Assembly: GCA_015146655.1 (NCBI GenBank)
Contig: VKHL01000060.1
Coordinates: forward strand, 99,416 to 163,415
DNA length: 64,000 bases
Direction of reading: 5' to 3'
Source: Ochromonas danica
Lineage: Eukaryota > Sar > Chrysophyceae > Chromulinales > Chromulinaceae
Shown one piece after another: positions 21,971 to 41,521 of the stretch (positions within the stretch are counted from its first letter, which is position 1; the number at the start of each line of letters is the position of its first letter). The notes below the pieces were generated by a model. The model ran no database searches and was not told the origin of the DNA. It worked only from the letters and a program-made list of their open reading frames with translations. The position numbers and the translations under genes were made by a program.

Positions 21971-22130
21971 TGTACAACTTTTTTCGTTTTTCGGAGTTTC
22001 GGACGCGTTTCTGTAAAGTTAAAGGGGGTAGATTAGAAGACAAGGTCAGAAACGCGCTTTTGTCAACTTAATACCCCTTTAACATTACAGAAACGCATCC
22101 GAAACTCCGAAAAACAAAAAAAGTTGTACA
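21971..22130. repeat. 160-bp near-palindrome (MITE-like inverted repeat)
   Basis: The left arm 21971-22030 starts TGTACAACTTTTTT and ends AAAGGGGGTA. The right arm 22072-22130 starts TACCCCTTTAACA and ends AAAAGTTGTACA. The arms are about 59 bp, nearly perfectly complementary, separated by about 41 bp. The ends TGTACAAC/GTTGTACA are symmetrical. The structure could be a small MITE or two abutting terminal repeats of nested elements. Confidence 0.8.
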
Positions 22131-22329
22131 GGACCAGGCCAAAACAACCGTGTTCACTGCTGAGGGCGGATTTTGAAACTCTGGCGTTTGGGACAGGCCA
22201 CCTTCTCTCTCCTTGCAAACCAAAAGTGAAGTCGGAAGTCAACGTTCCAAGCCGTGAAGTTAACCCTACAAATTGCAAATCCATTTTTGATTCTTTTTAA
22301 TAATAACAACAAAGGTCTTCTTTTTAATA

Positions 22330-22955
22330 ATAAGCATAAATATTAACAGTTTTTTAATTTGTTTGAGGAAGTAGTAGGCGATCTTCTTCAGTAGCTTTAA
22401 ACTGCAGTCATGGTTGTCCTCATCAAGTTCTCCATGATGTAGGCAGTTGCATTCGTTCAGAAAAACCCTGAGCACTGTCACCATCAGCATGATCTTCTGG
22501 CATTGTGGTAGCCTCCTCCATTCCAAAGTCGATGCAGCACATGTTGTGCAATTCTGCACACACTCTGATCACCTTTGCCCATCTGGTATGCTCACAGATA
22601 TATATAAATAATATATGACCCACCTTGCGACCAACAACAAACCGAACGCTCTTTCTATGCACTATCACATAGCAGAAATGTGATAGTTAAAGGAGTCTTT
22701 CCAAGGCCCCAAACCTGTCCCGCCATATGGAGACAAAACGGACTCTGTGGCGGTCAGAGCTTCATCAGAAATATAAAAGTACTGCGTTGGAAGTATTCCT
22801 GGTTGGATTACCTCGAGATAGATATCGCTCCACTTCCAAGCCAAATTGTCGTTCGTTCCTCCAGGGCTACTACGAACCGACATCGTCAAGAAACGGCACT
22901 CATGGTCAACTAATTCTCAATGATCTCGTCAATAATATCATCATCAACACATAGA
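22330..22955 (-). pseudogene. PIF/Harbinger-type (DDE_Tnp_4) transposase remnant
   Basis: The minus strand keeps a start-like MDIPLCVDDDIIDEIIEN (22955-22901 region). It then jumps to a C-terminal catalytic half: PGGTNDNLAWKWSDIYLEV, YFYISDEALTATE with the second acidic residue, LSPYGGTGLGPWKDSFNYH, CIERAFG with the third acidic residue, and RVCAELHNMCCIDFG, the usual Harbinger end motif. Between NYHISAM and CIERAFG two adjacent stops (TGA TAG) replace what in relatives is Arg-Gln. A frameshift follows after VARW, and another near the C-terminus. The first catalytic aspartate and DNA-binding part are missing, so the copy is internally deleted and dead. Confidence 0.8.
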
Positions 22956-23564
22956 GGAATGTCCATTTTCTCACAAATATCTCAGACGGATTCATTGTTC
23001 AGTATTGGTAATTGGCAAATTGCAACGAGAGAAGAAGACGGAAACGGTGGATTTTGCAACGAGGGAAGGCATGAATTTCGTTTCCACCACTGTTTTCTAG
23101 TTTTCGTGTCCATCGTTGGCATCATAACTGCATCCTAGAGTTCAGGATTGTTTCTGACATATTCCATATGATATCGTATATAATAATATACGGTTGAGCA
23201 ATCTCAGCAAATTATCCATATAAACTGAACCAGGGAGATTGCATTAAATAATATGCCGAATTATTTAATGTAAGGGAGAATTTGTTAACTTAAAGAATTA
23301 AGCTGTTATATTATGCATCGATGACTTTCGTTAACAATCGCGTTTATGCCATACAAACATGTTCGGCTAACAATATGCAATCTACAGCAGTAGACTAGTA
23401 CTAGACTATCGTAGTAGACTATACTACAGTGTAGACTACATGCAAACAGGAGAGTAATGCTTCTCCATACATTGGCTATAATTGCCAAGATATAATACAA
23501 CAACAACAACAACAAGAAGATAACAAAAAGTAGCCGTTGTTGGCCACTACTACTACAACTACCA
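22956..23564. other. Intergenic region downstream of the ABCC gene
   Basis: This AT-rich stretch separates the transposase remnant from the ABCC stop codon. It holds a perfect 11-bp inverted repeat (CATTAAATAAT, 7-nt loop, ATTATTTAATG) at 23242-23270 and an (ACA)n run near 23498-23515. No gene is supported here. Confidence 0.5.
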
Positions 23565-31040
<7,476 letters not shown>

Positions 31041-31463
31041 CTCAATCTGATGATGAATGATGAAATGTCACCAATAACGTCTTCTTCTGTGTTGGCGTAT
31101 CTTTCACAATGTTGTTGTCAAGATTTGCATGCAAGACTGAAAACAAAATTCACTGACGGCGGACTGCTGGGAGAGCGGGGCTGGTGAACTGTCGCCAAAC
31201 TGCCAAATTCTGGAACTCTGCAAGAACCCAGAATCTGGGAGTCTAGAAATTAGGCCTGGCCTGACTTAGTCTACAGTAGTGAGTAGTTTAAGGGGTAGAC
31301 TAAGCAGGGCCAAAGCATTACTAATATCAGGTAGTTTTCAGAGCGAGGAAAGGAGATTACCTGGATTACCTTCCGAATGATACAGCAGATCGCACTGCTT
31401 GCTTTGTTACCCTTGACCTTCTCCTTCACCTACAGTACCTCTCTCACTTGCAGTAGTCCACCA
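31041..31463. promoter_or_regulatory. Upstream region of the ABCC gene
   Basis: This is the 5' flank of the minus-strand transporter. It contains GAATTTTGTTTTCAGTC on the minus strand (near 31135-31150) and a GC-richer patch with two CTGCCAAA/CTGCTGGG elements. The plus-strand open frame beginning at 31377 is carried by the neighbouring satellite and is not a gene. Confidence 0.35.
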
Positions 31464-34107
31464 CTTACACTACACTACACTATACTACACTACACTACAT
31501 TACATTACACTATACCATACTACATTACATTACACTACACTACACTATATAACACTACACTACACTATACTACATTACACTATACTATACTACATTACAC
31601 TATACTATACTACACTACACTATACTATACTATACTATACTATACTATACTATACTATACTATACTATATTATACTATACTACACTATACTATACTACAC
31701 TATACTATACTATACTATACTATACTATACTATACTATACTATACTATACTACACTATACTATACTATACTATACTATACTATACTATACTAAACTATAC
31801 TATACTATACTATACTATACTACACTATACTATACTACACTATACTATACTACACTATACTACACTACACTATACTATACTATACTATACTATACTACAC
31901 TATACTACACTATACTACACTACACTACACTATACTACACTATACTACATTACACTGTACTATACTACATTACACTATACTATACTCACTACACTACACT
32001 ACACTATACTACACTACACTACACTACACTATACTATACTACACTACACTATACTATACTACACTACACTACACTATACTACACTACACTATACTATACT
32101 ATACTACACTACACTACACTATACTACATTACACTATACTATACTATACTATACTATACTACATTACACTACACTATACTATACTATACTACACTACACT
32201 ATACTACACTACACTACACTACACTATACTATACTACACTATACTATACTATACTATACTATACTATACTATACTATACTATACTATACTACACTATACT
32301 ATACTATACTATACTATACTATACTATACTAAACTATACTATACTATACTATACTATACTACACTATACTATACTACACTATACTATACTACACTATACT
32401 ACACTACACTATACTATACTATACTATACTATACTACACTATACTACACTATACTACACTACACTACACTATACTACACTATACTACATTACACTGTACT
32501 ATACTACATTACACTATACTATACTCACTACACTACACTACACTATACTACACTACACTACACTACACTATACTATACTACACTACACTATACTATACTA
32601 CACTACACTACACTATACTACACTACACTATACTATACTATACTACACTACACTACACTATACTACATTACACTATACTATACTATACTATACTATACTA
32701 CATTACACTACACTATACTATACTATACTACACTACACTATACTACACTACACTACACTACACTATACTATACTACACTATACTATACTATACTATACTA
32801 TACTATACTATACTATACTATACTATACTACACTATACTATACTATACTATACTATACTATACTATACTAAACTATACTATACTATACTATACTATACTA
32901 CACTATACTATACTACACTATACTATACTACACTATACTACACTACACTATACTATACTATACTATACTATACTACACTATACTACACTATACTACACTA
33001 CACTACACTATACTACACTATACTACATTACACTGTACTATACTACATTACACTATACTATACTCACTACACTACACTACACTATACTACACTACACTAC
33101 ACTACACTATACTATACTACACTACACTATACTATACTACACTACACTACACTATACTACACTACACTATACTATACTATACTACACTACACTACACTAT
33201 ACTACATTACACTATACTATACTATACTATACTATACTACATTACACTACACTATACTATACTATACTACACTACACTATACTACACTACACTACACTAC
33301 ACTATACTATACTACACTATACTATACTATACTATACTATACTATACTATACTATACTATACTATACTACACTATACTATACTATACTATACTATACTAT
33401 ACTATACTAAACTATACTATACTATACTATACTATACTACACTATACTATACTACACTATACTATACTACACTATACTACACTACACTATACTATACTAT
33501 ACTATACTATACTACACTATACTACACTATACTACACTACACTACACTATACTACACTATACTACATTACACTGTACTATACTACATTACACTATACTAT
33601 ACTCACTACACTACACTACACTATACTACACTACACTACACTACACTATACTATACTACACTACACTATACTATACTACACTACACTACACTATACTACA
33701 CTACACTATACTATACTATACTACACTACACTACACTATACTACATTACACTATACTATACTATACTATACTATACTACATTACACTACACTATACTATA
33801 CTATACTACACTACACTATACTACACTACACTACACTACACTATACTATACTACACTATACTATACTATACTATACTATACTATACTATACTATACTATA
33901 CTATACTACACTATACTATACTATACTATACTATACTATACTATACTAAACTATACTATACTATACTATACTATACTACACTATACTATACTACACTATA
34001 CTATACTACACTATACTACACTACACTATACTATACTATACTATACTATACTACACTATACTACACTATACTACACTACACTACACTATACTACACTATA
34101 CTACACT
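31464..34107. repeat. Pentamer satellite (CTATA/CTACA) with 539-bp higher-order repeat
   Basis: The whole stretch is built of 5-bp units, chiefly CTATA and CTACA with rare CATTA, CTGTA and CTAAA variants. Landmark variants recur with a fixed 539-bp period: CTAAAC at 31791, 32330, 32869, 33408 and 33947, and the single 4-bp unit CTCA at 31985, 32524, 33063 and 33602. One higher-order unit equals 107 pentamers plus that 4-mer. The higher-order array covers about 31681-34107, roughly 4.5 copies that look nearly identical. 31464-31680 is unphased pentamer sequence. Confidence 0.95.
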
Positions 34108-34687
34108 ACACTACATCTCGAAGTGAGCCAGCCTCACGTAATACCAACACTAACTTCACTCTAGGCTTACTACCAACTAGTCTACTCTGAGAGAAAGAAG
34201 AGAAGAAGTAGTGGTGGAAAGAAATGTATACATCACTATTATTATTACAATCAACAACCATCACTACTATCGTTGTTAGTAGACTGACTGACCAGCTACT
34301 GTAGCTATATTTACATACACAGCAGCAGAAGCACTACATTGTGTGAGTGATGTAGTTGACTGCGCTGCACTACTGCAGTAGTGGTGAATGAATGAATGAG
34401 GTAGAGAGAGAGAAAGGAAGTGATATTCTATTACAATTGAATGAAAAAGAAGACACATCATGTCATCTGAATATCATCATCATCCATGGCGACCACAATA
34501 AAGAAAAGCTTTGAATCTCACCTTCCACACAATTCCATCCAAGCATTCCACGCAATTCCATCCAAAACAATTCCATCTGATTCCATTCAGGTATTCCACC
34601 CAATTCCATACAAACACACCACACGATGATAGCACACGACGATGATAGCACATGATGATCGCATAGCATAGCGTAGGTAATGATTGA
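34108..34687. other. Intergenic region between satellite and TTLL 3' end, with ATTCCA cluster
   Basis: Seven copies of ATTCCA (TGGAAT on the minus strand) lie between 34532 and 34608, spaced 10-15 bases apart, just beyond the TTLL stop. The rest is short repeats of CATGATGATAGCA type (34620-34660) and unremarkable sequence. No coding region is supported. Confidence 0.6.
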
Positions 34688-37600
34688 TTAAAACCAAGAA
34701 GGAAATAGTTGCTTTAACAACTCTTCCTGTTTCCCTCCTCCTCCTCCTCCTCCACCTCCTCCTGCTCCATTCTGTTGTAGTTGTAGTTGTTGCTGAGAGA
34801 GGGTACCAGCATTGATATGATGACCATACGAGACTTGTGATGATGATGAAGGTGGTAGCTGTGCTTGCTGCTGTTGTTGCTGTTGTGACAGAGAAGGGGT
34901 AGAGAACAGCAATCCCGCTGCATTTGCTGCTAGCTTACTACTTGATGATCGACCCAGCGCTGCCAGACCATCCGGATGTCCACCTCCTCCTCCTCCTCCT
35001 ACCACTCCTCCTCCTCCTCCTACACTGAGAGGTAATCCTAAATGCCCCATCACAGGAGAAGGTCCATTGGTAGGATGAGGATGTAGTCCCTGCTGGTGAT
35101 GCATGGCCATAGCAGCAGCAGCAGCGGCAGCTAGGTTAGCCATGGAGTTGTTCTCATAGTTGGGGTCGAAGAAGAAGACCTGCTGACGAAGTACCGCACC
35201 ATTCTGACTGCGTTGAGCCTCTACACGAAGACGATTCCTTCGTGCTTCTTCATACAATCGATTAGCTTTAGTAGATGGCCAGAGAGTGGTAGCACTGTCT
35301 TGTGGAGGAGGGTAGAAGCCTCCTCCTCCTGCTCCACCACACTCTTGAGGATCTAGTACCACACTATAACATGTTCCCTCCACTGTTGTCTGTATAGAAC
35401 TAGTACGTCTTGATCGTGCTGAGGATGAGTTAGAGTTGGATAAGGAGGAGGAGGTGGAGGTGGAGGCTACTGATAGTCCCTGGGATAGTCTCTTAGCAGA
35501 CTCCAATTGAGAGGCGGTAGGCTGCTTTACACCTCCTCCTCCTCCTGCTCCTCCTTCCTTTGACTTAGGAGGAGCTTTCCAACCTACTACACCTTTGCCA
35601 GTCATAGAGGAGGTGTTACTAGTAGTGGAGGAGGAGGAGGAGGAGGGTAGAGGTCTAGCAGAGGAGGAGCCATCCAGAGGAGGTAGAAAGCCATCATCCA
35701 TCTTAGATCGATTAGGTAATGGACAACGAAGACGCATGGTTTGTCGTCGATCTTGTAGAAAGACTTGATAGATGATGTCTTCATAGGTAGCAATCTTCTT
35801 CTTAGGAGCAGTTCCGGTAGGAGTGGAGGAGGAGGAGGAGGAGGGGGCGGTAGCAGAGGTCGTTCCTCCTCCTCCTCCTCCTACACCACCTACACCTCCA
35901 TCCTCATCTTCTTCCTCTTCTTCTTTCTCTTCTTCTTCTTCATTGTCATTACTCATCGAAGTCGTATTACCAAACCCTCCTCCTCCTCCTCCTACACCAC
36001 CATCTCCTCCTCCTCCTACACTTAGACCTGCTTGAGAGGCTAAATGAGGGTTCTCTAGTCGTACAGCAGTGATGTAGTCCACTTCCTTCTCTTTGGGTAG
36101 CGGAGGGAAGACTCGAGTGAACTGTGTGAGCTTGGACATCTCATACCTCATCCACTCCTCCTCCTCCTCCGGCACGTGTTCACGAAGGATATCCTGACGA
36201 TACTGTGCTTCTTCATCAGGGGGAGCTTTCCAAGCAGCTGACATACGACGAACTGCACTGTTACCATTGACATTACCATTGCCTCCTCCTCCTCCTCCTG
36301 CTCCACTGGTAGGAGTCTTCTTGGTACGAGGAGGAGAGAGAGAGCGAGAGATACGCTTGGCCATACCCTATAGTAGCACACATAACACAGTGAGTGAGTG
36401 AGTGACAAGGTAGAGACAAGGAGGTGCAGTGAGGTAGAGTGTAGTGCAGTACAAGGTAGAGCAAGGTAGTGTAGGGTAGTAGGTTCTTCTTCTTACCTCT
36501 GCAGCATTATTGCGATGATTGACTTGAGAATCTGTTCGAACACTTTCATTATCTCCATTATCTCCCTCCCCTCCTCCTCCTCCTCCATCATCACCTCCTC
36601 CTCCTCCACCACTATTCTCTCCTTCATTACTATACACCATCGTAGCAGCAGCAGCATTAGCAGCATTAGCAGTAGCAGCAGCAAGTCTAGCATACTTCTC
36701 CTTCTCATAGGTAGCAGGAGAGACGTTGTACTTGGCATAGACAAAGCGCAGGAACTCTTCCTCATGGCCTACATACTTCTGAAGTAGTCGATCTATCTTG
36801 TTGATCTTCTCGGCACTATAGATGGTATAGATCTCTCGAAGAATACGTTTGATCTCTTCAATACGTTCTGGGGTACATTCTTCATCAATGATCTCTATAG
36901 GAGGTGGACTAGGAGCAGGAGCAGGAGGAGCAGTAGTAGGAGGAGGAGCAGTGGTAGTAGTAGAATCACTATTCTTCTGCTCTTCTTCATTCGTTCCTAA
37001 TGGAGGAGAAACACTACCACCACCACCACCACCACCTCCTGTATTATTACCACTACCTCCTCCTCCTCCTCCTCCTGCTCCTGCTCCTCGGGTAGTACGA
37101 CTATTCGATCTCTCCACACTCGTCCCATCTCTTCTTCTTCCTATCAGAGGAGGAGCATTACCCGTTCTCCATACCTTCTGTGCTTGTGCTCGACTATTCT
37201 CCATGGCTAGCATCTTCTCTGCCTGCCTCCTCTCTGCCTCTACCTTCATCTGATACCCATAGGCTACTGCATCATCAGGTAGACAAGGTAAGACAGAGAA
37301 GACTTGTTGCATGAGTCTTTCTTTCACATCTAAGTCTAATGCACTATCAGTACCAAAAGAGGGTAGATGGTTCACTTCAATGAGGGTAGGGTTTAACTTG
37401 TCGTCTATCATGATATCAAAGCCTAGCACTTCAATACAACGTGATCCTCGTATTTGAGGTGAGCAGGAGGAGGAGGAGGAGGAGGAAGTAGCACCATCCT
37501 TATCATAGTTATCTATACCTTGTTCAGTACTACTACTACCACCTCCTCCTGCTCCTCCTTCGTCTTGTCCCTCCTCCTCCTCCTGCTCCTCTTCACCTTC

Positions 37601-38872
37601 TTCTTCCTCCTCCTCCTGCTCTTCTTCTCCTCCACCACTATCACTACTATTTCCATTGAGAGACTTGTTATTACCCAATGATCGTCCACGACTACTACTA
37701 CTACTACCCTTCTTACTACTCCCTCCTCCTCCTCCTCCTACCTTACCCCCCTTCCCTCCTCCTCCTCCTACTCCACCTGGTCTAGGTATCTTCTTACTAT
37801 CAACAGGAATATTATTAAAAGTACGAAAATGTGCATCATATTCTCTTGATAAGGTAGGTAAGATAGATAACACAGTACGTGTACACACTACCCCTATTCT
37901 CTTCCATAACCAATTCGCTTTCTCTATACCATATTTCTCTGCTATATAAAACATAAACCATTGTAATGATCTCTTTGAACTATTTTCTTGATCTTCTATA
38001 TTAATACTATTAGGTTGTGTAAAGTTATTATTATGTTTATTCACAGCATAATTCGTTAAATGCATACATAATTGATGTAAATTAGAACGTGTTGGTTTAA
38101 CATATTCTTCTGTACACATTCTTACTAATCCATCATGGAAGAGATACATACGTAATGGTTTAATACTTGTTATATATAAATAAATCCTTAAATCAAATTT
38201 GTAATTATCTAAGAGAAAGGGTTTCTTTACATAGATTTGTGCTACTACATTCTCTGTGATTGGAACTTGATCTAAGGAACGTGTTAATAAGATACCACGT
38301 CCTTGACATCCTGCATCAGGTTTAATGATGAATATTCGATTATTTAATGCATTTCCATTAGTATCAAATTGATTACGAAATTCATTAAGTTCGGAAGGTA
38401 ATACCCAAGTACGAGGGTAGAAGGAATATTCTTTAGGGAAGAGACGTTGCATACGATTTAAATTTTGTCCCATACGATTCTTACGAGCTATATTAGGCAT
38501 ACCTGAGAAAAAGGGGGGTACACAGGGGGGGGGTAGTTAGGAGGAGGAGGAGGAGGTAGTGGTAGTAGTACTAGTAAGTGACTTACCAGGGAAGTGGTTG
38601 ATCATCTGCCAAGGTAAGATAGTACGAAATCGTTCATTAATAGCTGCTACATCAATCCAGAAGAGGTTAACTTTACTTGCTAGTCGCTCCTCTTCAATGA
38701 GGCGCCACTTCATCTGTTGACTGACTACATCTAGAATCACTGAATAACGACATTCAGCAGCCCAGAAGTTGATCACTTGATTCTTACTCCCTCCTCCTCC
38801 TCCTCCTCCTCCTCCTCTGGTGAGGGCTGAGGTAGGAGTAGCAGTGGTAGTAGTAGTAGTAGTGATAGGCAT
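34688..38872 (-). CDS. Tubulin-tyrosine-ligase-like protein (TTLL6/13-type tubulin polyglutamylase)
   Basis: Three exons (38872-38587, 38502-36497, 36367-34688) give 1323 residues. TTLL enzymes use ATP to add glutamates to tubulin tails in axonemes and basal bodies. The TTL domain runs from about residue 30 to 500: INFWAAECRYSVI, then WQMINHFPGMPNIARKNRMG across the first exon joint, WVLPSE, the ATP-binding IIKPDAGCQGRGI, KFDLRIYLYITS, LHQLCMHLTNYAVNK, and the metal/ATP-binding EVLGFDIMIDDKLNPTLIEVNHLPSF. The LGFDIM...LIEVN pattern is that of TTLL6/13 elongating polyglutamylases, so glutamylation is more likely than tyrosination. A Gly/Glu/Ser-rich insertion of about 110 residues splits the domain just before that motif. 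The long C-terminal half is Gly, Ser, Pro and Gln rich, with two recurring WKAPP motifs. Confidence 0.9.
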
Positions 38873-39484
38873 GATATTATATTATAATTCTATTAGAGGG
38901 GATAAAAAATTATTATTCTTTTTTCTAATAGGATAAATAAGAAGAAGGGTATTATTATTATTATTGTTATTATTATTGTTCTATTTATTTTATTTTGATT
39001 TATTTAATTTTCTTTTTACCTCTTCTCTTCTTCAGTCTTCTTTTCTTTTCTTTCACTCAAACAAGCAACAGCAGAGCAACAAAAACGACCATCTTCTCTC
39101 CGTCATTCCATGGAAACTACGTGGAATCCACAACTCATGAATCTCCAACAAACAAACAAAAGCGAAAATGCAAATATCATTCCATGGAATAAATCCAACC
39201 CTGCTATGAATAGGAAAGAGAAAATTGATTTGTAGATTTTATTTCAATCTAGACTATTTACAAACAACCATGCAAACATACTCATATCATAACACAACAG
39301 GGGGAGTAGAAAATTTACACTCTTGGCATCGTGTAATGTGACAGACCGCATTCAACCCCCTCCCCCTTCCCCCCAACCCTTCTTGTTCCTTATGGTTCTC
39401 ACAGTTCTGCTGCTAATGTGCGGAAATCGCATCTTGGCCATATCATCAAATACACGAAGGTTTCCATGGACTATTATACGAGTG
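38873..39484. promoter_or_regulatory. TTLL upstream region with two TTCCATGGAA dyads
   Basis: Perfect TTCCATGGAA palindromes sit at 39106-39115 and 39180-39189, about 235-310 nt upstream of the TTLL start. A third related GTGGAATCC lies between them. An (ATT)n tract is at 38950-38980. The rest leads to the 3' end of the next minus-strand gene. Regulatory meaning is inferred. Confidence 0.4.
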
Positions 39485-41200
39485 CTAAGGCTTTCCTCTT
39501 TGACGACGATGAACTCTCCACTCCACAAACTCTTGAACTTCCTTAGGAGTGGTGAAGTAATGCAAACCTTTTGTCAACTGCTTCTTCGTCTCTTTGTTTC
39601 TAAACATAGGAATAGCATGAGGGCGGAGATAGTAATAGTCCACATTATCCACTCCATTGCGTCCTTCCCATCGACCCTCAGCCTTCAGGATTCTCCAAGT
39701 TTCACTCGGGGGAGGGATGGGTTTGTTGAGAAAACTGTCTGGAATCTCATATTCATAGCCCTTGATCTCATTTAGCATAGTTGATTCAAAGGACGATCCA
39801 TCAAGACGAACAAATGTGGGACGCTCTAAGGAAGGGGTATTTTTAGCATTTTCCAAGTTAGGGACTTGGAGAGGAGCTTTGGAAGATTGAGAAGCATGAG
39901 ATACTTCAGATGAAACAGAAGGAGCAGCACGAGCAACTGCTGGTGGCACACTGTTCGCTTGTGGTTGGATAACACTAACCGCTCCATTGCCTTTATTATT
40001 GTTATTATTGTTGCTATTATTGTTGTTGCTTGTTGTCACTGGAGCCACTGAATTACCTGTTGAAGAGCTTATACCAAGACTCTTTCTATTAGCTGCAGGC
40101 TGTTGAAGAGGAAATACGTATTTGGTTGTGCTGAGAACTTTCGCACTGCTCATCGACTTGCGAATGGACGACGAGGAGGTCTTGCTCTTATTGCCACCAC
40201 TTCCATTACTGTCACTGCTTTCTGAATCTTCCAGATTACCTGTCTCACCACCAATAACTGTAGAGGCGGGAACTGAGGTAGTAGTAGCAGTTGTTGTTGT
40301 TGTTGTTGTTGTTGTCGGTACCGCACCAGCAGCAGGTTCATTACTCAAGCCTGGAGTAATGATGGTTTTTGACGACGTCTTGGCCTTATCAGCGCTCGAT
40401 GGTTTTGACTTGCCGTGAATATTTTGTGCGGCCGCGCGAAGAAAAGGATGGATAAGATAGCCCTCAGGTTGGGTCTTAGGTTGGGTCTTTGATTTGTTCT
40501 TAGATGACGACGATAAATCAACTACTTCTATTTCCGTGGTCCCCTGCTCATGATTTGATGAATGTGTAGCAGTGGCAGAAGGAGGCACGAGGTTCACATT
40601 TTGAGACTGGCCAGCAGTCGCCTCAGACGACCGTGCCTTAGGTAGTGATGAAGAAGAAGCTTGGACTTTTCTCTTCTTAGTCTGGGGGGAGCTTTCCTTT
40701 TCTCCTTCTTCCTCAGTGATTCGATTGGTCTTCCTACTACTCGCTGTGGAGCAGGTACTAGAGGAGGAAGAGAGACAGTTAGAAGAGACTGAAGGGACTT
40801 CATCAAGGGATTGAGATGAAGGAGAAGAAGGACACAATAAGATGAACTGAATATACTGAAAAAGTCTTTGGATACGAGGTCGACGAAGACTATCTTTTTC
40901 AGTTTTCAATTCTTTATAATAAGGTACTTCATCAACTTGAAAGACTTGTCGACAGAGATCAACATAGTGACTACAATGATAAAGAATATGATCATGCCAT
41001 ATAATCTGAATTTCATCTTTTGGTGAGAGGAAAGGTACTCTTTCTTCGAGATCATTGGCCGCAAACTTTGCCAAGAGGAAGAGTTTATAATCAGCTAGCA
41101 GAGAAAGAGAGGAGTGAGATAACAAGCATGCCCATCCAAAGTCTTCTAATCTTTTCCCTATTTCTTGATACTCCTCTCTTAAGCTCTCATACCACATCAT
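39485..41200 (-). CDS. Conserved-looking protein with N-terminal WHxHIL motif and C-terminal aromatic module
   Basis: One exon encodes 571 residues. The N-terminal 120 residues form a helical domain with DEIQIIWHDHILYHCSHYV (about 62-80), recalling the (D/E)xxWHxHIL signature of glycine-rich-domain (DUF1399-like) and related protist proteins; its biochemical role is unknown. The middle (about 150-450) is disordered, Ser, Thr and Asn rich with a KTQPKTQPEGYLIHPFLRAA segment. The C-terminus (about 480-571) is again ordered: ETWRILKAEGRWEGRNG, then VDYYYLRPHAIPMF and EVQEFVEWRVHRRQR. This resembles the tryptophan/YYxxP module common in stramenopile proteins. I assign no function. The basic segment KKRKVQ in the linker is a plausible nuclear localisation signal. 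The start at 41200 is the first of two adjacent methionines. Confidence 0.72.
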   Translation of the reverse strand: MMWYESLREEYQEIGKRLEDFGWACLLSHSSLSLLADYKLFLLAKFAANDLEERVPFLSPKDEIQIIWHDHILYHCSHYVDLCRQVFQVDEVPYYKELKTEKDSLRRPRIQRLFQYIQFILLCPSSPSSQSLDEVPSVSSNCLSSSSSTCSTASSRKTNRITEEEGEKESSPQTKKRKVQASSSSLPKARSSEATAGQSQNVNLVPPSATATHSSNHEQGTTEIEVVDLSSSSKNKSKTQPKTQPEGYLIHPFLRAAAQNIHGKSKPSSADKAKTSSKTIITPGLSNEPAAGAVPTTTTTTTTTATTTSVPASTVIGGETGNLEDSESSDSNGSGGNKSKTSSSSIRKSMSSAKVLSTTKYVFPLQQPAANRKSLGISSSTGNSVAPVTTSNNNNSNNNNNNKGNGAVSVIQPQANSVPPAVARAAPSVSSEVSHASQSSKAPLQVPNLENAKNTPSLERPTFVRLDGSSFESTMLNEIKGYEYEIPDSFLNKPIPPPSETWRILKAEGRWEGRNGVDNVDYYYLRPHAIPMFRNKETKKQLTKGLHYFTTPKEVQEFVEWRVHRRQRGKP

Positions 41201-41521
41201 GGACGGAACAATGATTTTGGTCTGGTGGTGTCAATTCGCCAACAGAAACGCGTTATTTCATAAACAACACCCACACAGCAGATTCCCGTTTGCGTTTGAA
41301 ATGATGGTAATGATGATATTCTGAGTTAAATTGCGTTGTCACAATTGATGTGTCAACTTTTGTACATCTTAACATCTAATGTCTATAACACTAGAACATG
41401 TTCATGAATAGATAGACTAATCTATATTGAACTGAGCGGCGTTCGATACAGACATTCACCACTGAAAGATTAGTATGTTTATCAAGCATATGTTGATAAA
41501 AGAAGTTGGCGAGTAATAGTA
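41201..41521. other. Intergenic region between two minus-strand genes
   Basis: The stretch leads from the 3' end of the chalcone-isomerase-like gene to the start of the WHxHIL gene. It is AT-rich and shows no motif I can support beyond its likely role as promoter and 3' UTR. Confidence 0.4.

Noticed and set aside
31377-31793. Plus-strand frame rich in Tyr-Thr-Leu over the pentamer satellite
   Set aside because: Its residues simply translate CTATA/CTACA repeats and it has no conserved start context or motif.
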